Assembly: GCA_036345935.2 (NCBI GenBank)
Contig: JADWOT020001475.1
Span: 58,982 to 122,981, forward strand
Source of the DNA: Taenia hydatigena
Taxonomy: Eukaryota; Platyhelminthes; Cestoda; Cyclophyllidea; Taeniidae
Direction: 5' to 3'
Length of the DNA stretch: 64,000 nt
Shown: in pieces, positions 38,470-49,800 of the stretch
How the letters are laid out: the number at the start of each line of letters is the position of its first letter
Position numbering within the stretch: the first letter of the stretch is position 1
Notes under the pieces: model-generated
The model's input: only the letters and a program-made list of their open reading frames with translations
Told to the model about the DNA's origin: nothing
The model's database searches: none
Program-made: the position numbers and the translations under genes

Positions 38470-39321
38470 TTATAATGATTCAGCCCACTGAACTTCCACA
38501 TACACCACCACTTCCCAGAGCCTTTAAGTTGGGATTCGCTGCGCAAGCCTTGACATTTATGGTGCCGTGTTACAACTCTCAGCAACTCTTACTGCAGCAG
38601 CCACAACAGGTCTCCGGTAACGTAGACAAGGGCTCACAATTTCAACCGAACAAGTTTACACTACTTTCAGTATCAGGCGTTGTACCTAGTGTCACAGGTA
38701 AGAAGCCATTTGCAATCCTCTCCTGCAGAATTACTGCCTTTTTAGTCATCGCTGTCATGATATATTTTGATTTTTCAAATGTCCTTAGTTTAGATCGGAT
38801 AATTTTACATCCTTTTACCTTTTACCTGCCTCTTTTGAAATATGTTATTGATAAGATTTGTCCCTTTTGGCCCCATTAGCAGCGGAAGTCATGGCTTGCC
38901 CAAGTTTTAGCCTGCCTTCACGAGCGACCTGTTGGCCGTGACCCAGTGATAAGGGGTCTTAAAGGATCCAATTCATATGTCAACCACATCCCGCAAAAGA
39001 GCGATGCAGTGGATACAGTTAACCCGTCTTCGTTGTTTTCACGAGTAGTAATCGCGAAAATGTAGAATGACAGCGATAGGAAGCAAAGAAATTGCTCTGG
39101 CAAGTGCTAATGTCAGGTCGATTGCCCTTAAAATTTTCACTTCTCTATTGATCACAGTGCTTCAATTCATAGGTTCCGCAAACTACAGCAACCCTATGAG
39201 TGCGCAAAATGCGATACTTGCGATGAATGGATATATTGTGAGAAGGAGAAGACTAAGATTTAAGTCGAGGCAATCTAAGGGTATAAATTATACAAGTGCA
39301 GGGTCTTCACGACTGCCATGA
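38470..39321 (+). pseudogene. CELF/Bruno-type RNA-binding protein relic (third RRM)
   Basis: Plus strand. 38950-39060 reads GLKGSNSYVNHIPQKSD...LFSRVVIAKM, matching the start of the last RNA-recognition motif of CELF/Bruno proteins (G-S/A-N-L-F-x-x-H-I-P-Q, then F...V.SAKV), but a TAG follows at 39063-39065. After RNCSGK and a possible 54-bp intron (about 39104-39157, acceptor CACAG|TGC), the frame from about 39160 continues ANYSNPMSAQNAILAMNGYI and RRRRLRFKSRQSKG, the end of the same RRM. The conserved RNP1 core (K/R-G-F-G-F-V) is broken by a stop and frame change between these parts. An upstream frame (about 38470-38699, QQLLLQQPQQVSG, donor G|GTAAGA) could be the Gln-rich linker between RRM2 and RRM3. 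A position compatible with an intron suggests a decayed genomic duplicate and not a processed copy. No RRM1 or RRM2 is seen. Confidence 0.6.
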
Positions 39322-39551
39322 CTCCTGTCAGTGCAATTTAAATTTTTTTCTTAGAAGTTGGTAAAAATGATGCATCTCACCATTAGACATTTTCAAGCTG
39401 ATTGCCGTTTGCCTTGCACCCTAATTCCTTCATCCTTGCCATTATGTAATGTGGTTCAGAAGCTTAAATGTAATCAAGGATCTGTGCAGTTATTAATCTT
39501 ATTTTAAGGTTTGAAATAATTTAGAGGCCATGAGTATTCCATCACGATGTT

Positions 39552-40046
39552 TTGGATGCTACCTCTCAGTGTTTGCATTGGTGTCATCTGTGTGCGCGAG
39601 GTTTCACCCCTTGCCAGTGTTATATACCATTCCCATGCTTGTGCAGTTTTGCACTCCCATCAGTTTATGCGACTTCTGTTAATCGTGCTTCACTATCCTC
39701 TCCTGCCTTTGTGTGTGCAACGCTGCCTTTTTACACCAAGTTTGAGCATTTACCTAAGTGCAATTTGGTTAATTCAAAGATGCTGCTGCCTCGCACTGCC
39801 AAAGTTCGACGCCCTATGGGGGTAAACTTGTCCTTGGCTAAGTTACATTGCCTTCTGGTAACTACGTTTCTGCCAGTAATGTATGCGTACGATGGCGATC
39901 TTCCACGTGACATGGAGTCAGCTCATGACAAGTCTGTGACTGGACGAGCATCATCGACTTGTTCATCGCAATTCTCAAGGCAAAGGCATTCTCCCTCCCC
40001 ACTTACCACATTTGAAAGATTAACAAGAAAATTACAATTGCTTTGA
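39552..40046 (+). CDS. Unidentified open frame, 164 codons
   Basis: The longest single uninterrupted frame in the window. The N-terminal half is rich in Cys, Phe and Leu, and the last 50 residues are rich in Ser, Thr and Arg. It resembles no family I recognise. It lies 230 bp downstream of the CELF-type relic on the same strand, but I see no splice signal connecting the two. Overlapping frames are also open here, so it may be chance in a GC-richer patch. Confidence 0.2.
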   Translation: MDATSQCLHWCHLCARGFTPCQCYIPFPCLCSFALPSVYATSVNRASLSSPAFVCATLPFYTKFEHLPKCNLVNSKMLLPRTAKVRRPMGVNLSLAKLHCLLVTTFLPVMYAYDGDLPRDMESAHDKSVTGRASSTCSSQFSRQRHSPSPLTTFERLTRKLQLL

Positions 40047-40261
40047 CGTATATATTAAGAAATTCTAATTGTTCATTTATCACTTCTGGATGTGTGGTTC
40101 TTCATAAAATATTCTGCGCCGCAAAGAAGGTGCCCAGACAGACTTTTGCAAAGGTTGACACCTTAAACACAATAACGAGGTTCACAGCTTATTGCTTTGA
40201 AAGGCGCATTTACCCCCAATAATAACGTATTTAAACTTTACCACATTTCGGGATGTAGCAT

Positions 40262-40280
40262 ACATATATATATATATATG
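40262..40280. repeat. (TA)n microsatellite
   Basis: A run of alternating T and A, flanked by CATACA and GCACAT. Confidence 0.9.
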
Positions 40281-40299
40281 CACATTGGATAATTGCGAT

Positions 40300-42990
40300 G
40301 TAACATAACGTAGACTATAAAACGGTGAGATAGGTGGATGGTATCCACACTCGCATACGTAGCGTTCCGTTAACATGCCAGTGCTACTAAAGTTAAATTA
40401 ACATATCCTTCGTTGCAAAAGTCGGTAGCGTAAGGAAACGTCAAAATTCGCTCCCCAATGCCATGGCGGTCCATATTATAAATCCCGACTTGCTGACAGA
40501 TTCATTGTTCTTGCAACCAAACGAAGTGACTCGCACCCAAGGATAAAGAGAGCAACGAAGTTTGGGGCTTATTTGATGGATGGGAAGAATACCTCTCCTA
40601 CAAAGTGTTCAACACGGAGGTTTTGTTGTTTTAAAGTTTCGCCATATGCATATACGTGGAGTAATTGTCTAGAAATGACAATTTGTTGGTTCCATAAAAG
40701 CGAAAAAACTGGTCGAAGTTTCACCACGGACAGAATTCGTAAGAATAACAGCAGATGAGACAATAGTGCAGTCTGCAGTGGAAGGACGTCCTTTAAGTCG
40801 TTCTCGTTTTGGCTTATTTTAGTCCAAATTCTAATTCTCTGCCTCTCAAGGTTCAATTGTGCACAGCCCTGGTGATACTTTGTTATCCTTGGAATTGAAT
40901 TAGCTGACAAACCCCAAAAAATTGAGGCACAACGCACAGCAAATCTCTTGTAAGCGCATGCCGTCCCTGCTACTGCAGGAGCAATGTCATGAATGTATAG
41001 GCTTTTGGCTAGATTAAGCGCAAATCCATGTTGGCTGCTACATCACGAATGTGCGGCACAATTAAAACCATTATATGATAACGGTTTCAATTCCATTGTG
41101 ATGAAAACAAATGCAGTGTCCATTGCAGTGGCCGTATGCGTAGGCTTATCTTGGCTAAAAAGCAGCATGCCTAACATTACTTTAAGGATTGCAACACTAA
41201 AAGGCGAGAATGAACTCAAATGCGGTGGATCTTTGCAGTTTTCCAAGGATTATTTAAAACCACTTTAGAATCTCTCGCAGCTCATCAGCTTTGATTTATT
41301 GCAGTTATTATAAGTGCGATGACAGACACATCAAATAAGATTGACTATCTTGTAATATTCCTTCTGAATCTTAGTCTCTGCAATGACCATTTGCCGTCTT
41401 CCATACTGATGGAATAAAAAAGATGGTGCGCCAAGCGCCATAAAGCAAACTTTATTAACTGGGTAAATTGTTGGGGTGGGGTTGCTAGAACGCGATCTTT
41501 TAGAAGACTTGACAGTGCTCAAGACGATGTCTCTGACGCATGCATAACGTTGACGATAATTTTATGGTTCCAAATTTTGTGGTTTTGTAATGTTATAAAG
41601 GTCTTTCGAAAAACGACCCGCAATTACCAGATTTGAAATGTTTTTATGGCGGTATAATGCATCATTTTAAGTCGTGGGAATTGCCAAATTCTTTAAAGAA
41701 ATTACTCATAGCACAAACATGCTTATTTGTTGAGGTGGGAGAAACGTTCGGCCACGGTTTATGAATCGCTTTGTAGCTAGCATATAGAATTGTGTATGTC
41801 AACGAGGTGCATGCAGGTGCTAAGCAGGATGTCGATGCCAACATCTCGAGTCGAAACTACGTGGTTAATCGGATAAGGGAATAATGCATGTTGGGCATAA
41901 AATGCTGCGTTGTGCTTTGTGTCGCAAATTAAACAAGAGAAGTTGCTTACCTCAGCATGGTGTTTGCTACCCAAATTACAAACAAATAGTAGTTAGGAGA
42001 AGTTGGGTAGTATAACCTATGGTCACTTATCCAAGTGGCCATTTTTCTTGGCATTCCATGCCTTACGAAGATAGTTACACATCTGAAATGAGGATTCTCC
42101 TGTACCTAAGCTGCTACAAAACGCAGTCTATAGCTTACATATAAAGAAGCTTTGGGGTTTTTAGCCTCTTTAGCCATTACTGCTATGGAATGGCTGCGCA
42201 AATTTTTGTGGCATAAATAGTACTAATGATTTTGTCTAACAGCTTTGACGGTCTTGTCTTTAGTCTAAAGCAGCCTTTTTGAACGAATTTTTCTGGCTAA
42301 ATATTTTCTAAACACTATACATTCTGATGTGGTGTGATCTTATGTGCAGGCCAAAAGCGCATCTATTCACTTGACCCTATTTAATTTGCACAGGTTCTCT
42401 ATTGAATTAGAGGGTACATTGGCGCTTTAACAGCACATTTAGCATTATACACGTTATGAGTACTGTCGTTGCGCACTTTGTTGCACTGTCTTATCCTAGA
42501 CCGCGTGAATACTTGCCAATTCGGCCCAATAGGAGTTAGTGTGTTCAGTTCCAAGTTGCTTAATAAGATTGATGTACGAATGACATGTTGGGAAGTAATA
42601 TGTTTGTTAGCGATCCATTAAAAACGTTAATTTGCTTTAACTCGCTTCTTTCTTAACTTATCTTATTTCAAGATAGATACTGTCTGCCACGAGATAAGTC
42701 CTCGTGGATGCGTATGAATGAGCCCTTTTCCTAACACGCTTTACATGCTTTCGGGTCTAGCTGTCCATTATACCCAAACCTATTACTTAAAAAGGTCATG
42801 CACAGAAGCCAGCTGCAAATTAAAGTTTTTTTTGAGATAAATGTGGAGATCAACAGCCGCTGATGTGGTTGTATCAAAGAGGAGGGGTTGAAGGTACCAA
42901 GAATATTCAGCGTGAATTCATTGGTTTATCGCTTGTTTGTGGCATTAAAGAATGCTTCGGGTATAATCAGTTGTAATTGCTGGTGCGCAA
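40300..42990. other. No gene recognised
   Basis: AT-rich. A 122-codon minus-strand frame at 40569-40937 overlaps a plus-strand frame, and neither carries recognisable motifs. Confidence 0.4.
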
Positions 42991-43041
42991 AGCTGCTGAT
43001 GTTGCTTTGATTAATTGTTCCGACATTCTGGAAACAGTGAC

Positions 43042-43267
43042 AAGTTCATTACCTCTAATGTAGCAACGTCTACGATTTATGCGTCCTTTCAAGGCGAAGC
43101 TCAGATATCCAATGCCTGGAAAACAGCGAACCTCGCATTACTCCCATCCGCAGCACAATTAGTAGGTTGTAGAACAAAGGCGCAATTTTCCTACAATAGT
43201 AGTGAAATCGCAAACATGGTATTAAGGAGAATCGTGCGAAATGAATTCAAAGAAAGCGTGATGCAAG
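43042..43267 (+). CDS. Possible internal exon of an unidentified gene
   Basis: A plus-strand frame open from before 43015 ends at a consensus donor (CAA|GTAAGT at 43267/43268), with an acceptor-like AACAG near 43033. The encoded peptide (SNAWKTANLALLPSAAQLVG, then SEIANMVLRRIV) has a balanced composition but no recognisable domain. No partner exon could be joined on either side. A consensus donor can occur by chance in this much sequence. Confidence 0.2.
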
Positions 43268-43812
43268 TAAGTCAGTGTTGATAATCGCATGCACAAAATG
43301 GTGCCTGAAAGGCACTAAATACTGCGGCCTATTTGTCATTGTAAGCTAATCTAAACGAAGCCGTTATTCAGCTGCAGCATGGCACTACCTTATCACCATC
43401 CGGAACTTGCGCAGTTGGCACCTCAAATATACTCCTTGATGAGAGACCAGAGGCATCAGAGGAAAGATGAGGCAGAAGGCAGTGGATAGGTATGTCCAGA
43501 TCTCAATAGATCCCACCTTTTAAAATAGGCTATGCAGTTAGTATAATGGCGATCACCACAGCCAAATGCAACTGGAATTTTCAAATTGAAATATCCACGT
43601 CTTTCTCATCACGTCCGTTACATACGTTATGGATGAAGTCGTGTGAAGTTTAGAGAACACATACCTTCACAAATATCATGCTTTCACTTGAGTGTAAGCA
43701 GACTGAATAGTAATGCACCTCTACAGCGCTTGCAGGCCTGATTTCATTAACATGATAAAATCCTTGGACACTGGAATAATAACCACTCATTATTTAAAGA
43801 GAATTCCTTGAA

Positions 43813-46800
43813 TCACAAAGCGACACATACGGAGAAGCAGAAGCAGTCGAAGTCGAGTGTTTGCATGGCATGTCCAAGTATCTGCCAGAAACCGAGAAAT
43901 ACGACAAAATTGAAAATGGCGATGCCCCAGATCAAATTGCGCAGTGGCGCTAGAGCTCTGTGTACCTCCGACAGGGTGGGCTTCTTCTCGCTTAGACGCG
44001 TGGAAAAACGCAGATCTGTTTGTCTACCCGTCGGTCAGTGTTGACATTTCGATGTGGACAAAAGCAATACGTTGGAAGGTACGTCATTATAGAAATGCTT
44101 AAAAATATAATTGTAAGTTTTTGTTCTTGCAGGCGCCACTAGACGTTAAAAGGCGCGACTGCAAAATCAATGGCTCTGTCAACCTACCGAGTAAAGACCT
44201 CAGGCCAAGGAACGAGAGGATTGTCGATTTCCTGTACACAGCCCCACACGCCAGGCGCTACCTCAGGTGCAATGGTTTTGGTGTGGAGAAGAGTGATTAA
44301 TGTGGGCAACAGAAAGCCACCCAAAAATGCCACTCCCAATCCTATCAGCTTAGTCTGCTTAGCATCTGGTTGGGGTTAAAACGAAAATGGAAGGAATTAG
44401 AAACAAGAATTTCCACCTGGTTAGTAAAGCCCATATAAGCTGCTATTCAACTCCTTATTCCCTAATTACTGGGACAGTGGGACATTTAGTCTATGTGCCC
44501 AAAATGATGACATTAAAAGCGCCTTCCAATTACCTAGACCATGAGCATTAGCTTGCATAGAGCCATTTTTGCAATGAATTTAATGTGCAATAGGCCCTGC
44601 TTTCCTTCCAAGTCGTCAGTTAACTAAAGTGTACTAAATTAATTGCGCAGGAAAAATTCCATCCATCTAAGTTTACATATAAAGCGCAAAGTGCCAGCAA
44701 CGCACCTATAGACGAGGCGTATTTAAGCACAAACCAGATGGTGAGTGAGCTCGCTGCACTAACGATGTAGCCAATTAGAAGTGCGGCTTTGGAGAGACGT
44801 GCCCAGAGAATGCTGAGACAAAGGCACCCCACAAAGGGTGTACATAGACCGAAGCATAGGATATCCGCCACCTAAAGCGCAAATATAGGTACTAAGTTGC
44901 CTTGCTGCCCCAAAACGCAGGTAACATCAGGAAGTTTCTTTACAGATATTTGCAGAACCTGCAACATCCTCCATTTTAGCGAAAGTTTATTTCTCTGGTG
45001 GAAAAATAGGGCCTAGTCTCCAATTCCAGACGCAGCTTTGTAATAAGCGACATACAGCGCTGATCTAAACTATTAGAATTGGATCTTTATGCAGTGGATT
45101 TACCAGCCTCAACTGTGTGGGATTAAGGCAATCAGATTTATGCATTTTCTTTTAACGAAACACATTTCACATCTTAAATCAGTTTCACATTTGCTTGGAT
45201 AGTGAGCCAATCATTCAGTCCACAAGCAGTTCTAAGCTTTTGGCGTTTGTTGCACAAAAATTAAGAGCATTAGGAGCAATTTATTAACTTTTAAAATAAC
45301 GTTATGTGTTACGTCCATTTTTTGGTAAAACAGCTAAAACGAACATAATTTTGGGCTGTTCTCAGGATGTTAATCTTTACCTAGTGTAGCTTAATATCAG
45401 TTTGTTGCGTTTCAAGAATTATGTGTTTTGTCGAAAGAGGAAGGCAGGCAGTGCTACTTGAAGACATGGCGCATCAGTTAGGTGCAATTAGTCTTTTGCT
45501 TACAACAACCCAATTCCGAAACAGGCAGTCGTCTTATTTTAGTTTAAGCGAGTAGATTTGCTTGCATCCCAAATTGAAATAAATGTATCAGTTCTCCAAG
45601 TCTTGAATGGTGTGCGGTTTCATTGGAGAAGGTGTGCCATATTGGCGTGGAGAAATTGCGGTGCCCCAACAGTGACCTAGTTTGAGCTATTGCCGAATCA
45701 GGTATGGCGCCAAATGCTGTTCCTTATATGTGCTCTCGAAGTGTCCCTCTAAGGACATTTGAATGATTCCATTTTGCCATATCTGTCCGCTTGCCCATTT
45801 TATGCTGCTAATTTCAGGCACTACATTGTAGACCTCATTTTCATTCCATGAAACCATTTGCTCTACTTCGATTTCTTATATCAATGTTTGGGGCAGAGAG
45901 TAGGCGGTAAATATTTGTAAATTTAATTTTTCGTTACGATTCAGCCATGTTGCACCGCATTAGTTGGGCAGCAGTGGTCCAGTGTCATAGCCACAATGTC
46001 CTAGACAAATAGAGACGAAAGCATACTCCTATATCAGGAAAGGCAATGCAGACTGGTATCATTCCCGTTATCACGGTAAAGGCGATGTGCAGCACGCTTT
46101 TTCCCATCCTGTCAGTGTAGGCGCGGAATGCACCGTGTGTCTGGCAGCCGTACACTAGCGTTGCAGCTGGTCTGTTCCTATATTCCTCTTTGATCCTGCC
46201 AAAACAATGGAAAGAGAGAAGAGTTGCCCTCCTGTCATGCAAAAACTATTTGTCGAATGGATTGGGTCTGTGTCTCGAGGTGAGGGTTATTGGTATGGAA
46301 AGCACGCAAGAATTACTTATTTTCGTACGTGCAGACCTTGAATAAAGTGAGCACATTTTCAATGGAACAGTACTACTTTCGCCGCAATTTTTAGAACTAC
46401 TTTCTAGGTTTGGGTCATTGACTTAATTGACTGTCAGTTAAGGCATATAATTCAAAGCGCAAAAACGGCATCTCTCAGGCCTACCTGCCTAAAATTACAA
46501 GATAATTTGGTTTTTAAGTTCATAAGCAGAATGTTTGTTGCCTTGCAGAAAGCAATATTGTAATAAAGGCAAAACATTTCGTCCCCAGCTTGATACTTAC
46601 AGCAATTGTATAACACAATAAATGACTTGGTGATCTCTTTTAGTCTGGCTCTACAATTCATATTCTTCCTTCTGGTTATAATGCCTCTAGAAAACAGGAC
46701 CTGCCTTCTGTCTTCTAAGCGTAGCAATCGTGATTATTTAGGAGGTGTGTGCATGCATGCAGCAAAATATTTGAATGCGGTGTTTTACGGGTCACTCAGT

Positions 46801-49800
46801 GCAGATCAACAGAGCCATAGGTCAGTATATCGAGCCTATGACATTGACGTACCCGGTGTCAGTGTGACATGCAGCACATTCGAGCATGCTGCGACAGCGG
46901 CAAATGTTGCGTCGACTTGCGAGATGACCGCGGCGCTTTCCACAGAGGAGACACGTTGCTCCATCCACCTGCTTCTTGAAGGGCTAAAGGGAGAACAGCA
47001 TCACTGCAGTCATTGATAAAACACTATCACACTCAATTACGAGCTTCAACCTTTGAATTAAGCTGCAGGTTGCCAAGTTGAGAATGCAAGTTCTCACGAT
47101 CCTGTCAAAAAATTGCCCACTTATTCTGATGCGTCGCAAAGTGTTGCAACGGAATGCTAGAATATCTGCAACAAAACTGATGTTCAAACGTAATTACCGG
47201 TGTGAATTCTAATTCGAATGGAAGTTGGAAGTAGTGTCGGTTTTAAAAATGGAGGTACACTACCTGCCTATCTTAAAAGTGTGCACCACAAATTTCGCCT
47301 CATTCCACTGACTAGTGATCAACATGAGAATTGGATGTTGAAGCGACCAATGCTTCGATAATCTACATTTTGGGGCAGGGTCAATAGCATTGCTTACCAA
47401 TGTTGCCATCCGAAATTGCATAGCATTCAATTTTCTTTGCTAAGCTAACATCATTACATTCAATAAAGTGCTAACAACATTTCTTTGTACTTGATATTCA
47501 ATTTTGCCGAATTCTTGCATAGAATTAAAGTGGGCTCACACAAAACGGGCATGGGAGTGGACCTAGTCTAAAGGAACTGGAAAAAAAAGTCTTGATTACT
47601 CTGTCGGACAGCACCCATTATTCTCAGTGATCAAAAGCATAAAAGTATATGAGTGTGTCAAAAACATCGTTTAGACCATCTCACTCTGATGTACGTAGTG
47701 AGGACATCGTGGTACAGGATTGATGAGGCGCCGACGATGCTGAACATGCAAGAGGTTATAAGGAGCAAGAGAATCACGGTGAACATGATCCAGACACCGT
47801 CCTTGCCCAAAAGATATATCGGAGTTGCGAATAACACGAGACCTAAAAAACCATATTGTTGAGAAGGCTACGATGTGATTCACTTTGAAGGTGGTACAGT
47901 GAAACAAGGGTCTAGGTGATTGCTTTTTGACAGATAAGTATTGTCACATCAAACTGACAGGTTTGTCGTCTACTACTTACTACTTCAAAATTTGATTTGC
48001 CACTGGTTTTAAGGTTTAAACACAGCATGCGTTTGATGATTAATTTGGAGCTAAAGTTGTTCTATGAGATTAAATATGCGACACGCGAATGACGAATTAA
48101 CCAGTCACGCATACATTAGAGCAGCCAGTCTAAATCCTGCGGAATGCATATGAGGAGTATCTACATGAGACAGGGTAAGTGGTTGCATAAATTGCTAGAC
48201 CCGTTTACTGACGAAACGTTATTCAACCACCTGACGATTACATTCCTTGGACAGTTTTATGACCTTCCGGACATGAAGACTCCAGTTTGAGTTCATTGGT
48301 GGTCACAAATGGAGTTAACTCACCCAACAATTAAGTCAATAAATATAGCTTAATAACCAAGCAAAGCGGGAGGATTTCAACAATCTAAAATAACGAGAAT
48401 GGTTTTGACAAACAGCAACTTAAATTTTTTTTTCCTAAAATGTCGACCCCATAAATATGATAATTTTAAATGCTGAATTGTAGCATTTATCGGTTTAAAC
48501 CGAATTTAGTAGCAAACGTACCACATAATCACTACCATGTCTAATTATTAAGAGAAATGGCGAACTAATTTGCAGGTTGTTTTAAGCACAGAAAGCTCAT
48601 TTGTAAGCCATAGGAGGTGTATTCCTACCGGATGCATTTTGCGTCTCGTTAAGGAGAGCTGCATTGGAAAAGGCTGATTCCAATGCTCGGAATCCCAAAC
48701 CACAGACAACGCTAAATGCGTAGGGAATGCAAAATGCCATGATGATGGCCAAAAGAAGACCAAGTGCTCCATGATTTGGCGGCAAACTGATCGAAGTCTC
48801 CCATAGTGCCTGATCAAGCACCACTAGCACCACGTGATCTTGTGGAGAGCATGAAAGCCAGTTATTTTCATAACCTACTCCTAGATGGGTGATAAAAGCT
48901 TTATCTGAAGAAAAAAGACCAACTTGTGGTACAGATTACGAACTTACGAATTAAGTTAATTAGAGCATTGCTGAGGAAACCACCATCGGATCCGACAATC
49001 AAGGATTTCCTGATTCCATAATTTGACTTGTTGTAGCACATCAATAGCTTGTAGAGGCTGTCCGCGCTACCTAAATAAAGCTTAAGATTGCTGGCAGGAG
49101 TCAAAACTCAATCATTGATTATGTTCTTTTTGCAGCACTGTTGAGTCGAGTAGCATATTTTCATTTATAATTCCATAATGTTGTAAGGTGAAAGGTAATG
49201 ATAATTTTTGTTCGAAATGTACAACTTTCCCCAGAAATTTGCATTCCATTTCATAATGCAGTCGTAAATTTATCTCAAAACATTGTGTGCGTTGCGTTTA
49301 CCGTGTTTTCCTCCCAAAGCCATGTGAACTAACCACTCGTCTCTACACGTGAGCAATTACGAACCTGTTCAATAAAAGTCCAATGTACGGAAGGTCGTTA
49401 TTGTTGTGAGTGTCAACTAAAAAAGGTACCAAAATACGTGATCTAGCCGTTTAACGACTTGTGCTGATGAAGCAATATGCCACTGCTTTTGCTTAGGAAA
49501 TGGCATAACTGAACTTTGCTGGTTTTATGTCAGTAGCATCCTTGTTATCATAACTCACCTACTTTAGTTATTCATTTTTGTATGCCTTAATCATCCCTGC
49601 TTTCCTCTGGACATACAAGGCTACATTCTTTGAACACACCAGCGATATTACCATTTTCCTAAAATTTGTACTAGGTTACAATGACAAAACGTTGTGCTTT
49701 TGCTTTTTGTACCTGATTGAATTCCCTTTGCTTTGTCTTGTATAGCGCTGGCTTAGCATGCTTGTAGTTGTGCGATTGCCACCTCATCATCACAAACTAC

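Noticed and set aside
39886..39897. YAYDGD in the 164-codon frame looked at first like a reverse-transcriptase YADD box
   Set aside because: It is YAYD and not YADD, and none of the other reverse-transcriptase motifs surround it.
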